Source: Nostoc linckia z4 (GTDB lineage Bacteria > Cyanobacteriota > Cyanobacteriia > Cyanobacteriales > Nostocaceae). Taken from it: a stretch of DNA of 64,000 nt. How positions within the stretch are numbered: the first letter of the stretch is position 1; each line of letters opens with the position of its first letter. This document shows, in pieces, positions 19,010 through 27,727 of the stretch. A model generated the notes under the pieces. That model was given only the letters and a program-made list of their open reading frames with translations, ran no database searches and was not told where the DNA came from. The stretch is taken from the NCBI RefSeq assembly GCF_002608075.1, contig NZ_LAHA01000001.1, positions 257,013 through 321,012 of the forward strand, given 5' to 3'. Position numbers and translations under genes: made by a program.

Positions 19010-19792
19010 CTAATTAATTACTTCGCCAAGATGTACGCTAGTACGATAAACTAGATAGACAAAATTATTTTCATCACGAAAACGCTGATATAATTCCTCA
19101 AAACTCTCAAGGAATTTTTGATCTGCTAACAGTTCTTGAGGTAGGTAAGAAACACTTTTTGCCCGTCCGATAAGTCCAGTTAAATCTAACTTTTGTCTAT
19201 AAGTGAAATTATATTCACGAATGTTGATAAAATAAGGAGTTGCTAATAGTGGCTCCACTGACTGCATCCTTGATTCTCCAGGATGATTGTTAGATGCTTC
19301 CCGGACTATCCGGCTATATTCTGCGGTGAAGGCATCTTCTCGATCGCGGTTATTCCACACTATAGCTAAGCGTCCCGATGGTTTTAAAATCCGATGAAAT
19401 TCTGATAATGTTGGTTCTGGATTAAACCAATGGAAAGATTGAAAACAAGTAACTAAATCAACAGATTTATCGCTAAGTTTGGTAAATTCTGCTGTTCCAT
19501 CCCGAAAGTCTACTAAAGGATGTGGTTCGCCGGCCTCTCTCATGGCCGCATTTGGTTCTATGGCGATGACATTAACTCCACGCCCAGCTAATATTCTGGA
19601 ACTAATTCCTGTACCTGCACCAATATCTGCTGCAAAAATTGGTGAATTTTTATTTAATGATTCCAAGATAATATCAATGGCAGCTGTGGGGTAGCTTGGT
19701 CGATACTTTACATAATCTTCTGCTCGATCGGAAAATCGGTTGAGTGGGTTTAGGGTATGTAGGGGAGTTGTTTGAGAATAACTTTCGCTCAT
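19010..19792 (-). CDS. Class I SAM-dependent methyltransferase
   Basis: A 260-residue protein of the UbiE/type-11 methyltransferase group. Motif I is FAADIGAGTGISSRILAGRG (about residues 53-72), followed by the acidic VIAIEPN, then DLVTCFQSFHWFNPE and the post-motif LKPSGRLAIVWNNRD. The C-terminal part, with NFTYRQKLDLTGLIGRAKSVSYLP, resembles the subgroup often annotated for biotin or tRNA methylation-like substrates, but the substrate is not readable here. No signal peptide; cytoplasmic. Confidence 0.85.
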   Translation of the reverse strand: MSESYSQTTPLHTLNPLNRFSDRAEDYVKYRPSYPTAAIDIILESLNKNSPIFAADIGAGTGISSRILAGRGVNVIAIEPNAAMREAGEPHPLVDFRDGTAEFTKLSDKSVDLVTCFQSFHWFNPEPTLSEFHRILKPSGRLAIVWNNRDREDAFTAEYSRIVREASNNHPGESRMQSVEPLLATPYFINIREYNFTYRQKLDLTGLIGRAKSVSYLPQELLADQKFLESFEELYQRFRDENNFVYLVYRTSVHLGEVIN

Positions 19793-19831
19793 GGATTTTG
19801 AGAAAATTGAGTGTGGTGTTTCACAGTTTGT

Positions 19832-20521
19832 TTACTCATCTACTGTTCGCCGACGCCGACGCGGCCTTCTTTGTTGTGAATCTTCACGCAAGCGACGGCC
19901 GACTTCGCTAAAGAAATCTCGCCGCAGGTAAGGATAATCGCTAACCCACAACTCACGACTGGGAATGTATATATCAGTGAAATCTTCAATACTGCTTAAA
20001 TCTGCGCGATTTGACATCACTACCATTTCTGCAATTTGACCGCGAGTTATGGCTTTGTGGCTAGAACGTAGTGGTGCGTCAAATTCAATGGTAAATCCAG
20101 TGTCGTCACCCACCTCTAAGTTAATCCGTTTTTCTCGGTTTTCTACAATTACTAATTCACCTTTGCTATTAACAGTTTCCTGTTTGCCAATTAATTGGTC
20201 TGTAATCCACCAGTCCAAAACTCTACCGCGAAAAAAGCCGCTATATTTGTAACGACGGCATTTTAAATTTCGCATACTTGCTTGAAATACTGGATACCAC
20301 AGCCAAAACAAAGCGCTAATTACCCCCAGCACAAATATTATGGGGCCAAACTGTAGCCCAAACAAAGCTCTAACAAGCAGAATTACGACTATGGCGACTA
20401 CAGAAATTAACAGGCGTTGCAAAAAATTTGCAAACTTTCCCCAATAGTACTTGTACTGAAGACCAGTGGCAATTAACGGGACAATTTGTTCAAATTTCTG
20501 GCGAGTCAGTGGTACTAACAT
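19832..20521 (-). CDS. Conserved cyanobacterial membrane protein
   Basis: A 229-residue protein with two or three adjacent membrane segments (about residues 36-56 and 60-78, ending FWLWYPVFQASMRN), followed by a soluble domain rich in Arg and Asp. It ends in an unusual poly-basic tail (RRPRRRRRT). No enzymatic motif is visible. The basic tail could bind acidic lipids or nucleic acid. I know similar unnamed proteins from cyanobacteria but no function. Confidence 0.7.
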   Translation of the reverse strand: MLVPLTRQKFEQIVPLIATGLQYKYYWGKFANFLQRLLISVVAIVVILLVRALFGLQFGPIIFVLGVISALFWLWYPVFQASMRNLKCRRYKYSGFFRGRVLDWWITDQLIGKQETVNSKGELVIVENREKRINLEVGDDTGFTIEFDAPLRSSHKAITRGQIAEMVVMSNRADLSSIEDFTDIYIPSRELWVSDYPYLRRDFFSEVGRRLREDSQQRRPRRRRRTVDE

Positions 20522-20550
20522 GAGTGCTGAGTAATGGGTAATGAGTATGA

Positions 20551-20584
20551 AGAATTCAGAATTCAGAATTCAGAATTCAGAATT
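20551..20584. repeat. (GAATTCA)n tandem repeat
   Basis: About four copies of GAATTCA. Related CTGACTTCTGAATTC sequence in the opposite orientation sits at 20707-20737, so the short gap before dapB is an imperfect large palindrome. Confidence 0.85.
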
Positions 20585-20743
20585 AATGAGTGGAAGATAG
20601 ACCAGTTACTAATAGAAGACTAAATTGAAAATTAGGCGTGAGTGTTTTCACCGTTTATACTCCCACAGAGTCGCAAGCTACATTCATCAGTTTTACTCAG
20701 GTAAATTCTGAGTTCTGAGTCCTGACTTCTGAATTCTTTCTTA

Positions 20744-21580
20744 TTAAAGTATTTTTTCTAATCCATATATTAACGACTTTAACGCTAGGACTTTGCGAAT
20801 GGCTAATAGTACTCCTGGCATATAGCAAGCGCGATCGCTCGTATCGTGTCGTAAAGTATAAATCTGTCCCGGTGCGCCAAAAATAACTTCCTGATGAGCA
20901 ATTAATCCCGGTAAGCGCACGCTATGAATTCTAATTCCTTCGTCTGCTTGGCTCCCCCTAGCTCCTGCTAATTTCTCAGTTTCTTGTACTAACGCCGGGT
21001 TAAAGGTTTTACCTAATTCTCCCAATAACTGCGCGGTTTGAATGGCAGTACCGCTGGGAGCATCGGCTTTTTGGTTGTGATGTAGTTCGATAATTTCTAC
21101 GTGGTCAAAATATTGAGAAGCGGCCACTGCGGCTTGTTGCAGCAACACCATACCAATGGAAAAGTTAGGAATAATTAGACAACCAGTGCTAGCTTTTTCG
21201 GCAAAGTCCGCCAGATCTTCAATTTGTTCTGGGCTTAATCCAGTGGTACCGACTACAGGACGAATACCGTAGGCGATCGCGCTGCGAATGTTGTCATAAA
21301 CTGAATCAGGATGAGTAAAGTCCACTATCACCCCTGGAGGCCCTTGTCTCTCCCCAGCTACATAACCCAACATCGGTTCTAATTGATTGGTAATTGGCAC
21401 TTCTAAAGGTTCGCTTAAACCCGCCAGTTCTCCAGCATCTTTTTCTTGATGTTGGGGACTGCTATCAATTGCACCCACTAAATTCAAGTCTGGTGCTTGC
21501 GCTACCGCCTTCACTACTTCACGACCCATTTTACCAGCCGCACCGTTGACAATAACCGGGATAGGAGCTTGATTCGTCAT
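20744..21580 (-). CDS. dapB: 4-hydroxy-tetrahydrodipicolinate reductase
   Basis: DapB reduces 4-hydroxy-tetrahydrodipicolinate with NAD(P)H in the lysine/diaminopimelate pathway. The 278-residue protein has the dinucleotide-binding GAAGKMGR (residues 13-20), [20 protein letters not shown], the family signature [15 protein letters not shown] (about residues 163-177, with the catalytic His and Lys) and [14 protein letters not shown]. Length is standard. An aminotransferase related to LL-diaminopimelate aminotransferases lies at 43 kb. Confidence 0.96.
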   Translation of the reverse strand: MTNQAPIPVIVNGAAGKMGREVVKAVAQAPDLNLVGAIDSSPQHQEKDAGELAGLSEPLEVPITNQLEPMLGYVAGERQGPPGVIVDFTHPDSVYDNIRSAIAYGIRPVVGTTGLSPEQIEDLADFAEKASTGCLIIPNFSIGMVLLQQAAVAASQYFDHVEIIELHHNQKADAPSGTAIQTAQLLGELGKTFNPALVQETEKLAGARGSQADEGIRIHSVRLPGLIAHQEVIFGAPGQIYTLRHDTSDRACYMPGVLLAIRKVLALKSLIYGLEKIL

Positions 21581-21860
21581 ATATTGAGAAATACTTTTTG
21601 AGTTAACAAAGGAATTGTAAAGACTTTTGCAAATAAAAATACCAGTCCCCAGTTCTTAGCTGCTTTTTCATGGATGACCTGGAAAATTTTTCATCAGTAT
21701 CTATGATAAGTAAATCTTATCAAAAAATTAATCTTTTGTTTGTCAAGTCTAGTTGACGAATCGTAATAAAATTTGTTAAATTTATTTACATAGGTTAACA
21801 AAGCAGTAAAGTAAGCCACCTAGTCAAGGTTAGACCTTGTATGTGACCTTCTAGTTTTGG

Positions 21861-21889
21861 TTGCTTTAAAAGTTAACTAAAAATAGACT
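21861..21889 (+). promoter_or_regulatory. Promoter candidate for a small RNA
   Basis: TTGCTT (21861-21866), a 17-base spacer and TAGACT (21884-21889) make a plausible sigma-70 promoter. A hairpin terminator ends about 70 bases downstream. Confidence 0.45.
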
Positions 21890-21895
21890 TCGGTA

Positions 21896-21962
21896 TCGGT
21901 ACATTTCATCGACATTTGGACTTCTCCCATTTACCTCGGCTATCAAGTCGGGGTTTTTATTT
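21896..21962 (+). ncRNA. Candidate small regulatory RNA with intrinsic terminator
   Basis: Between dapB and the psbP-like gene there is no ORF, but a promoter candidate (21861-21889) is followed by a short transcript unit that ends in a hairpin (21934-21953: CCTCGGCT, loop, AGTCGGGG with two G-U pairs) and TTTTT. The predicted RNA is about 65 bases with an unpaired pyrimidine-rich stretch (GGACTTCTCCCATTTA) before the terminator, as seen in bacterial antisense regulators. Cyanobacterial small RNAs such as the Yfr and NsiR types have this size, but I could not match it to one by memory. Confidence 0.45.
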
Positions 21963-22235
21963 TCTTGATTAGCTGCCAATCTTGTGCTTCAACCGAAGCG
22001 TACCGCTTGATGGGAAAATAAAAACGTTAAACTCATCCATTCCTAGAAAAAGATGGGATTTCCTGTTGACTGTTGACTGATAAAGCCTAGTTGCCAAGAG
22101 AGTGAGTTCCGCTTTAGCGGTACAACCAGCACAACCCAAAACCCACGCTTTTGTTAACTGTCAACCATCAGCAGTCAACAGTGTCCAAATGATGCTTGCC
22201 TAGTATTGCCTCCAGCCCAAAGGAACCTGTATATA

Positions 22236-22781
22236 ATGTGGAAACGAATTGTATTAATTTTGCTATTAGTCTTGAGCTTCAGCCTGAGTAATCCTGGTGT
22301 AGCGTTTGCCGCTGGACTCAAAAGCTTTGTAGACAGCAATGATGGTTATCAGTTTTTATATCCTAATGGCTGGCTGCAAGTCAAAGTTGCCAACGGCCCT
22401 GATGTGGTTTTTCACGATTTAATTGAAATATCTGAAAATGTTTCTGTAGTGATTAGCCCAGTTCCAGAAAATAAAACCTTAGCAGAATTAGGAACTCCAA
22501 CAGAAGTAGGATACAAGTTAGGAAAAGCCGCTCTCGCGCCTGCTGATTCTGGTCGTACAGCGGAATTAATCAACGCCGCACAGCGCGAAGTAGATGGTAA
22601 AACATACTACCTTTTAGAATATGAAGTTAAACTCCCCAATCAACAGCAACGGCATAACATCGCCAGCGTTGCTGTGAGCCGTGGTAAACTTTTTACCTTC
22701 AACGCCTCAATTTCGGAAAAACGCTGGCCAAAAGTTCAACAAACAATTGATGAAGTTGTAAATTCTTTTTCTGTTTATTAG
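22236..22781 (+). CDS. PsbP-family (CyanoP-like) photosystem II protein
   Basis: A 181-residue protein with an N-terminal signal peptide ([14 protein letters not shown], cleavage near VAFAA) and a PsbP domain: [19 protein letters not shown], then [25 protein letters not shown] and the closing VVNSFSVY. PsbP homologues associate with the lumenal side of photosystem II and its assembly. Classical CyanoP is a lipoprotein; no Cys is present near this cleavage site, so it is probably soluble in the lumen. The frame extends to a TTG at 22206, but AAGGA at 22219-22223 and the hydrophobic start favour the ATG at 22236. Confidence 0.85.
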   Translation: MWKRIVLILLLVLSFSLSNPGVAFAAGLKSFVDSNDGYQFLYPNGWLQVKVANGPDVVFHDLIEISENVSVVISPVPENKTLAELGTPTEVGYKLGKAALAPADSGRTAELINAAQREVDGKTYYLLEYEVKLPNQQQRHNIASVAVSRGKLFTFNASISEKRWPKVQQTIDEVVNSFSVY

Positions 22782-22785
22782 TCAA

Positions 22786-22978
22786 TTGGGTATTGGGCAT
22801 TGGGCATGGGGCATTGGGAAGAGGCAGGGGAGCAAGAAGCAGGGAGCAGAGGGAAGGAACTTCTCCCCTGCCTCTTGCCCCTCTTCCTCATCTCCCTTGT
22901 CTCCCTTGTCTCCCTCATCTCCCCTACCCCTCTGCCCCCTGCCCCCCTGCCTCCCCTGCTCCCTCATTTCCTGCTTCT
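22786..22978. repeat. Composite tandem repeats upstream of maf
   Basis: TTGGGCA units (about 22790-22818) are followed by CCCTTGTCTCCCTCATCTCCCCT-type polypyrimidine repeats up to the maf start. The repeats are open in several frames, which produces false N-terminal extensions of maf. Confidence 0.85.
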
Positions 22979-22980
22979 CT

Positions 22981-23574
22981 ATGAGCATTCCACCTTTTGT
23001 ACTGGCCTCGGCTTCTCCAGCGCGACGGCGCTTGCTGCAAACTGTTGGTATCGAACCGATAGTTCGACCTAGTGATTTTGATGAGTCGCAAATCCAATTA
23101 AGCGAACCTGCACAATTGGTGAGAACTCTTGCCCAGTACAAAGCTCAAACCGTAGCCCCCCAGTTTGAATCAGCTTTGATTATGGGTTGTGATTCGGTTT
23201 TATCTGTACATAATCAGATTCATGGCAAACCAGCAGACACTAATGAAGCGATCGCCCGTTGGCGGATAATGCAAGGTAGCTTTGGTGACTTATACACAGG
23301 TCACGCCTTAATTGACCTTATGCAAAATCGCACTTTAGTCAAATCTCAAGTTACAAGAGTTTACTTCGCTTCCGTGACCGACAAGGCAATTAAAGCTTAT
23401 GTAGCCACAGGCGAACCCCTCAAGTGTGCTGGTGCTTTTGCTCTCGAAGGTTTTGGTAGTTTATTCGTCGAAAAAATTGAAGGCTGTCACAGCAATGTCA
23501 TTGGACTGAGTTTACCCCTGCTGCGGCAGATGCTAGCAGAATTGGGATACGATGTTACGGATTTTTGGCAGTAG
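22981..23574 (+). CDS. maf: Maf family nucleoside-triphosphate pyrophosphatase
   Basis: A 197-residue protein of the Maf/YhdE family, which hydrolyses non-canonical or ordinary nucleotides to monophosphates and is linked to septum formation. It opens with the family signature [16 protein letters not shown] (Ser-x-Ser-x-Arg-Arg), has a GCDSVLSV block where other members have ADTVV, and ends with [28 protein letters not shown]. The real start is the ATG at 22981: upstream codons are only repeat-derived. Confidence 0.92.
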   Translation: MSIPPFVLASASPARRRLLQTVGIEPIVRPSDFDESQIQLSEPAQLVRTLAQYKAQTVAPQFESALIMGCDSVLSVHNQIHGKPADTNEAIARWRIMQGSFGDLYTGHALIDLMQNRTLVKSQVTRVYFASVTDKAIKAYVATGEPLKCAGAFALEGFGSLFVEKIEGCHSNVIGLSLPLLRQMLAELGYDVTDFWQ

Positions 23575-23575
23575 T

Positions 23576-23722
23576 CATTGGGCATTGGGCATTGGGCATT
23601 GGGCATGGGGCATTGGGCATGGGGCAGAGGGGAAAAACTCATCTCCCTTGCTCCCCATCTCCCCATCTCCCCATCTCCCCATCTCCCTTGTCTCCCTCAT
23701 CTCCCCACGCCCCACACCCCAT
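23576..23722. repeat. Tandem repeats (TTGGGCA)n and (CATCTCCC)n
   Basis: Directly after the maf stop are about five TTGGGCA/TGGGGCA units, then CATCTCCC repeats near 23640-23705. No gene is supported here. Confidence 0.88.
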
Positions 23723-23724
23723 GC

Positions 23725-23952
23725 CTAATAACTAAATTGTCTGATATTCAATATCGCCTCTCCATAATCTGGAATCCAAGCTAGCCATTCATCTTTGGAA
23801 ACTGGACACAATAAAAGTGCTTCGTCAAAACTCCAAGGATTGGGAAGTTCCAAAAGCGTCACCCAACCAGAAACTCTTAACTGCTGTAAACCTTGCAGAT
23901 TCCGCCTTCTTGCTTGGACAGCAACATCTGGTCTATGAGAATCTAGTTTCAT
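23725..23952 (-). CDS. Small conserved protein of unknown function
   Basis: A 75-residue protein whose C-terminal 50 residues (WVTLLELPNPWSFDEALLL, then KDEWLAWIPDYGEAIL) read like a compact folded domain rich in Trp and acidic residues; similar short unnamed proteins occur in cyanobacteria. The N-terminal 25 residues are basic. It converges on maf across a repeat array. No function can be assigned. Confidence 0.6.
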   Translation of the reverse strand: MKLDSHRPDVAVQARRRNLQGLQQLRVSGWVTLLELPNPWSFDEALLLCPVSKDEWLAWIPDYGEAILNIRQFSY

Positions 23953-24155
23953 ATCTTCGCCTCAGCCTGAACTTATGGGCTAATATAAAATTATTTCTGT
24001 AACTTACACTACAAAATAAATAATACTTGTGAAAAGCAACTGTCTTATAACTTTACGTTGGCTAGTGTAAGTGTTTGCTTAATATTGCAAGCTGTGACTG
24101 TGAGGCACGGCAAGTTGTAGACTGGCTACTAGACCGCAATTCTCCCAACTAGAAT

Positions 24156-24905
24156 ATGTCATTTACTTCTATGCCCTCGCTGCGCGAGCAACAACATCCC
24201 CTAATTCGTCAGCTAGCTGATTGTATTGAGGCAGCTTGGCATCAGCATCTGGATCTATCGCCCTACCATTTGCCAGCTGAGTTGGGGTATGTGGAAGGTA
24301 GACTAGAAGGGGAAAAACTGACCATTGAGAACCGTTGCTATCAAACCCCCCAGTTCCGGAAAATGCACTTAGAACTGGCAAAAGTCGGGAGTATGCTCGA
24401 TATTTTGCATTGCGTCATGTTTCCCCGTCCAGAGTACAACCTGCCGATGTTTGGTTGTGATTTAGTGGGTGGTAGAGGTCAAATTAGTGCGGCGATCGCA
24501 GACCTTTCTCCCGTACAATTAGAACGCGCCTTACCAGAATCTTATACTGCGGCCCTTAGCCAGCTAACAGTGCTTAACTTTTCCCAACCGCGGGAATTAC
24601 CAGAATGGGGAAATATTTTTTCAGACTTTTGCATCTTTGTGCGTCCCATTTCCCCAGAAGAAGAAACAATGTTTCTCTCTCGCGTCAAAGACTTTTTAGA
24701 CATTCATTGTACCCAAGCGATCGCCTCTAGTCCAGTTCCAGTAGAACAAGTCACCCAAAATCTCGCCGGACAACACAACTACTGCACTAAACAGCAGCAA
24801 AACGACAAAACCCGTCGCGTCCTAGAAAAAGCCTTTGGCCCAGCTTGGGCAGAACATTATATGACCACAGTTCTATTTGACCTTCCACAGGAGATTGCTA
24901 AATAG
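24156..24905 (+). CDS. pcyA: Phycocyanobilin:ferredoxin oxidoreductase
   Basis: PcyA reduces biliverdin IXalpha by four electrons from ferredoxin to phycocyanobilin, the chromophore of phycobilisomes and cyanobacterial phytochromes. The 249-residue protein matches the family along its length: [40 protein letters not shown]. Glu73, His85 and Asp102 correspond to the known catalytic Glu76, His88 and Asp105 of the Synechocystis enzyme. It is monocistronic and ends in a long repeat array. Confidence 0.96.
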   Translation: MSFTSMPSLREQQHPLIRQLADCIEAAWHQHLDLSPYHLPAELGYVEGRLEGEKLTIENRCYQTPQFRKMHLELAKVGSMLDILHCVMFPRPEYNLPMFGCDLVGGRGQISAAIADLSPVQLERALPESYTAALSQLTVLNFSQPRELPEWGNIFSDFCIFVRPISPEEETMFLSRVKDFLDIHCTQAIASSPVPVEQVTQNLAGQHNYCTKQQQNDKTRRVLEKAFGPAWAEHYMTTVLFDLPQEIAK

Positions 24906-24924
24906 GCGGCAAGGGAGATGAAGA

Positions 24925-25240
24925 GATAGGGGAAAGGGGAAAGGGGAAAGGGTAAAGGGTAAAGGGGAAAGGGTAAAGGTGAAAGGGTAAAGGGGAAAGG
25001 GTAAAGGTGAAAGGGTAAAGGGGAAAGGGATAAATTTAACAAACTTCGGCGGGTTTAAGTCCCCGGCTTCTATCAAGCCGCAAGTATGTGTTTGCGGGGT
25101 CTAAATCCCCGTTACAAAACTGTACTTCAGACGAACAACTTCTTTAACCTTTCCCCCTTAACCTTTTCCCTTTCCCCTTTCCCCTTTCCCTTTTCCCTTT
25201 TCCCTTTCCCCTTTCCCTTTCCCCTTTCCCCATGCCCCAT
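24925..25240. repeat. GGGGAAA / CCCCTTT repeats in opposing orientation
   Basis: GGGTAAAGGGGAAA units run from about 24925 to 25031 and their complement (CCCTTTCCCC units) from about 25148 to 25230, so the region can form a very large imperfect hairpin. Between the arms is a TCAAGCC-rich spacer. The open frames found here are repeat artefacts. Confidence 0.88.
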
Positions 25241-25258
25241 GCCCTTATTCCCCCATCT

Positions 25259-25300
25259 GTAGGTTCTGTTACGTTTTCCGATAACTGATAAATGTAGAAT
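25259..25300 (+). promoter_or_regulatory. Candidate NtcA-activated promoter upstream of devBCA
   Basis: GTA (25259-25261), eight bases, TAC (25270-25272), then exactly 22 bases and TAGAAT (25295-25300) match the published NtcA class II pattern (GTA-N8-TAC, about 22 bases, TA-N3-T). The predicted start lies about 850 bases before devB. NtcA is the global nitrogen regulator of cyanobacteria, and a distal NtcA-dependent start is known upstream of devBCA in Anabaena. The site is short, so chance is possible. Confidence 0.45.
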
Positions 25301-25379
25301 TCATTCAACGAGAGTTTGATGGAGTCCCAAAATAGAGCAGGGAAATTAATTAAGACCAATTAACTTTAACTAGGTTACA

Positions 25380-26153
25380 GATAATGACGCGGGGACACAG
25401 TGACACAGTGACGCGGAGAATAATGTGTAGCAAAATTTTTGAGAATTGGTATCAGGTCTTTGAAACAAATGATTTTTGATTTTGTTTTTGAATTTTGTCA
25501 ATAACTGTAGCCTCCGCTGATTAAGTATAAGAATTTAGAATTCAGAATTTAGAATTCAGAATTTAGAATTCAGAATTCAGAATTCAGAATTCAGAATCAA
25601 TGATGCTTGAATGCCCAAGCTTGATAATTTGTACTAAATCAAGCAGGTATACAACATTTGATTTCCCAACTATTCTGACTTATGATTCCTGAGTCGGAGA
25701 GTTCTTTTATCAGTAAATAGTTAGTAAAGTTCACTGATTAGTTAATGTGAACTAGTTTCTCATTGCGGTAGCAAAGTACCGCATCATAGTAGTTTTGGAT
25801 TTTTAATAGAGACGTAATATCTCGCGTTTCTATATCTGAATGCCCCATTAATTAATTTGAATTCTGAATTCTGAATTCTGAATTCTGGATTCTGGATTCT
25901 TTTTCAAATAGCCAGCTACAAAAGTGCATCGTTTTTTTACAAAGCTTTAGTGTGAGTGTTGAGTGTATATCGCGTGGATTTTAAGCCATACCCGTTGTTT
26001 GTCCTAATACTAATTTGAAAAAATAACGTGATAGATATACAAGCTCAAAACCTTGTGATATCTAGTCTTTTAAATTGGTATAAACGGCTGGCAATTGATT
26101 AAAAACCCTTTTTTACTCGCATCAGCACAATTCAGATAAACGGGCAACATACT
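25380..26153. other. Long non-coding leader of devBCA with inverted repeat arrays
   Basis: No gene is supported. GAATT(C/T)AGAATT units at 25533-25600 and oppositely oriented GAATTCTGAATTCTG units at 25859-25903 frame about 255 bases. The stretch from about 25905 to 26153 is AT-rich and unstructured by eye and may hold further promoters. Confidence 0.65.
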
Positions 26154-27578
26154 ATGTCAAGGGTGACCGAGAAGCCAAAGCCAACTGAGCAAACATTTAA
26201 TCCCGAACAACCTAAGATTTGGTGGGGTATTGCTGTAGCAGTACCAATAGTAATTGCTGCTGGGGTGCTAGGTACAGCTAAAATCGAGCAGCTGAAAAAA
26301 CTCAATGTCTCTGCACCGGTAATGCCATCTAGCAATACTGTTAGTGCTGTGGGACGTTTGGAACCGCGAGGTGAAGTGATTAAATTGTCTGCGCCATCCT
26401 CAGGATTAGCGCCATCCTCACGAGTTCAGCAGCTTTTAGTGAAAGAAGGTGAAAAAGTCAGACAAGGCCAAATTGTGGCAATTTTGGACAACCGCGATAC
26501 TCAAATAGCCGCACTAGAAGAAGCAAAAGCTAAAGTCCAAGAAGCCCGTGCGAATTTAGCGCAAGTCAGAGCCGGATCTCCGCGAGATATTCAAGCTCAA
26601 AGATCGGTTATTGGTCGCCTACAAGCGCAGTTAGTTGGGGAAAAGAACGCTCAGCAAGCGACAATTGCTCGAATTGCAGCTCAGTTAAGTGGAGAAAAAC
26701 TCGTCCAACAAGCAACTGTGAATCGGCTAGAAGCAGAACTTAGCGGACAAAGAGAAGCTCTCAGAGCAACCCTGGCCCGTATCCAAGCCGAACAGCGTAA
26801 TGCTCAAGTGGATGCTGGACGCTATGAGTTTTTATACAAAGAAGGTGCAATTTCTCAGCAGGAACGGGATAGAAGACGTTTGAGTGCAATTACAGCTAAT
26901 CAGCAAGTTGCTGAAAGTCAAGCTACTCTCAAGCAGACATTGGCAACTCTTAGACAGCAACTAGCTGAAGCCAGAGCTACTCAAATACAAAATTTAGCAA
27001 CTTTGCAACAGCAGTTAATTGAAGCCAAAGTTAACCGTGACAAAACTGTAGCAACCTTGCAAAGGCAAATCGATGAAGAAAAAGCCAGGCTCAGTAGGCT
27101 TTTGGAGGTTAGTCCCACTGATGTGCAAGTGGCTTTAGCTCAAGTTAGTAATGCGATCGCTAATGTTAGAAAAGCCGAAGCAGAACTAAAATTAAGCTAC
27201 GTTCAAGCGCCAATTGCTGGAGAAATTTTAAAGGTTTACACCAAGTCTGGTGAAGCCATAGGTGCAAATGGCATTGCTGAAATTGGACAAACAAATCAAA
27301 TGTTTGTAGTTGCTGAAGTCCCTGAAGATAGTATTAGCAAAATACGTCTCGGTCAAAACGCTAGCATCACCAGCGATAACGGAGCATTTAGCGAAGAATT
27401 CAAAGGAACTGTCACTGAAATTGGCAGAAAAATTGGCAAAAAAGATGTGCTAAATACAGATCCAGCCGCAGATGTGGATGCCAGAGTCATAGAAGTGAAA
27501 ATTGCTTTGTCTCCAGAAGACAGTTTGAAAGTTTCTGGCTTAACTTATGCGAAAGTTCTCGTGGAAATTAATCAGTAA
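26154..27578 (+). CDS. devB: DevB-type membrane fusion protein (HlyD family)
   Basis: The periplasmic adaptor of a DevBCA ATP-driven exporter, which works with an outer-membrane TolC protein; in Anabaena this system exports heterocyst glycolipids. The 474-residue protein has one N-terminal membrane segment (WWGIAVAVPIVIAAGVLG, residues 23-40), a lipoyl-like half (VSAVGRLEPRGEVIKL), a very long coiled coil (about residues 115-340, rich in Gln/Ala/Glu), then the second lipoyl half (YVQAPIAGEILKVY) and a beta-barrel domain. The gene order devB-devC-devA is canonical. Cyanobacteria have several paralogous sets, so the exact cargo is not fixed. Confidence 0.9.
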   Translation: MSRVTEKPKPTEQTFNPEQPKIWWGIAVAVPIVIAAGVLGTAKIEQLKKLNVSAPVMPSSNTVSAVGRLEPRGEVIKLSAPSSGLAPSSRVQQLLVKEGEKVRQGQIVAILDNRDTQIAALEEAKAKVQEARANLAQVRAGSPRDIQAQRSVIGRLQAQLVGEKNAQQATIARIAAQLSGEKLVQQATVNRLEAELSGQREALRATLARIQAEQRNAQVDAGRYEFLYKEGAISQQERDRRRLSAITANQQVAESQATLKQTLATLRQQLAEARATQIQNLATLQQQLIEAKVNRDKTVATLQRQIDEEKARLSRLLEVSPTDVQVALAQVSNAIANVRKAEAELKLSYVQAPIAGEILKVYTKSGEAIGANGIAEIGQTNQMFVVAEVPEDSISKIRLGQNASITSDNGAFSEEFKGTVTEIGRKIGKKDVLNTDPAADVDARVIEVKIALSPEDSLKVSGLTYAKVLVEINQ

Positions 27579-27727
27579 TACTACTTGGTAAATGATTGCA
27601 ATCGATGTATTTATACAGTCTTTAATTCCAACAGCAATTATCAATCCAAAATCCCAAATTTTTACTGAACATGTCGAAGTATCTAAAATTCAAAATGGTC
27701 TAATTCCTTAGAAATTAATCTTTAATA

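Noticed and set aside
22786..22980. N-terminal extension of maf (65 codons)
   Set aside because: Pure repeat translation; homologues begin at the ATG at 22981 with the SASxRR motif nearby.
24857..25076. Minus-strand open frames after pcyA (61 and 67 codons)
   Set aside because: Repetitive LSPLPFPLYPLPF-type sequence derived from GGGTAAAGGGG repeats.
25144..25359. Minus-strand open frame of 71 codons
   Set aside because: More than a third is GKGERERGKGK-type sequence from the GGGGAAA repeat; no family resemblance in the rest.
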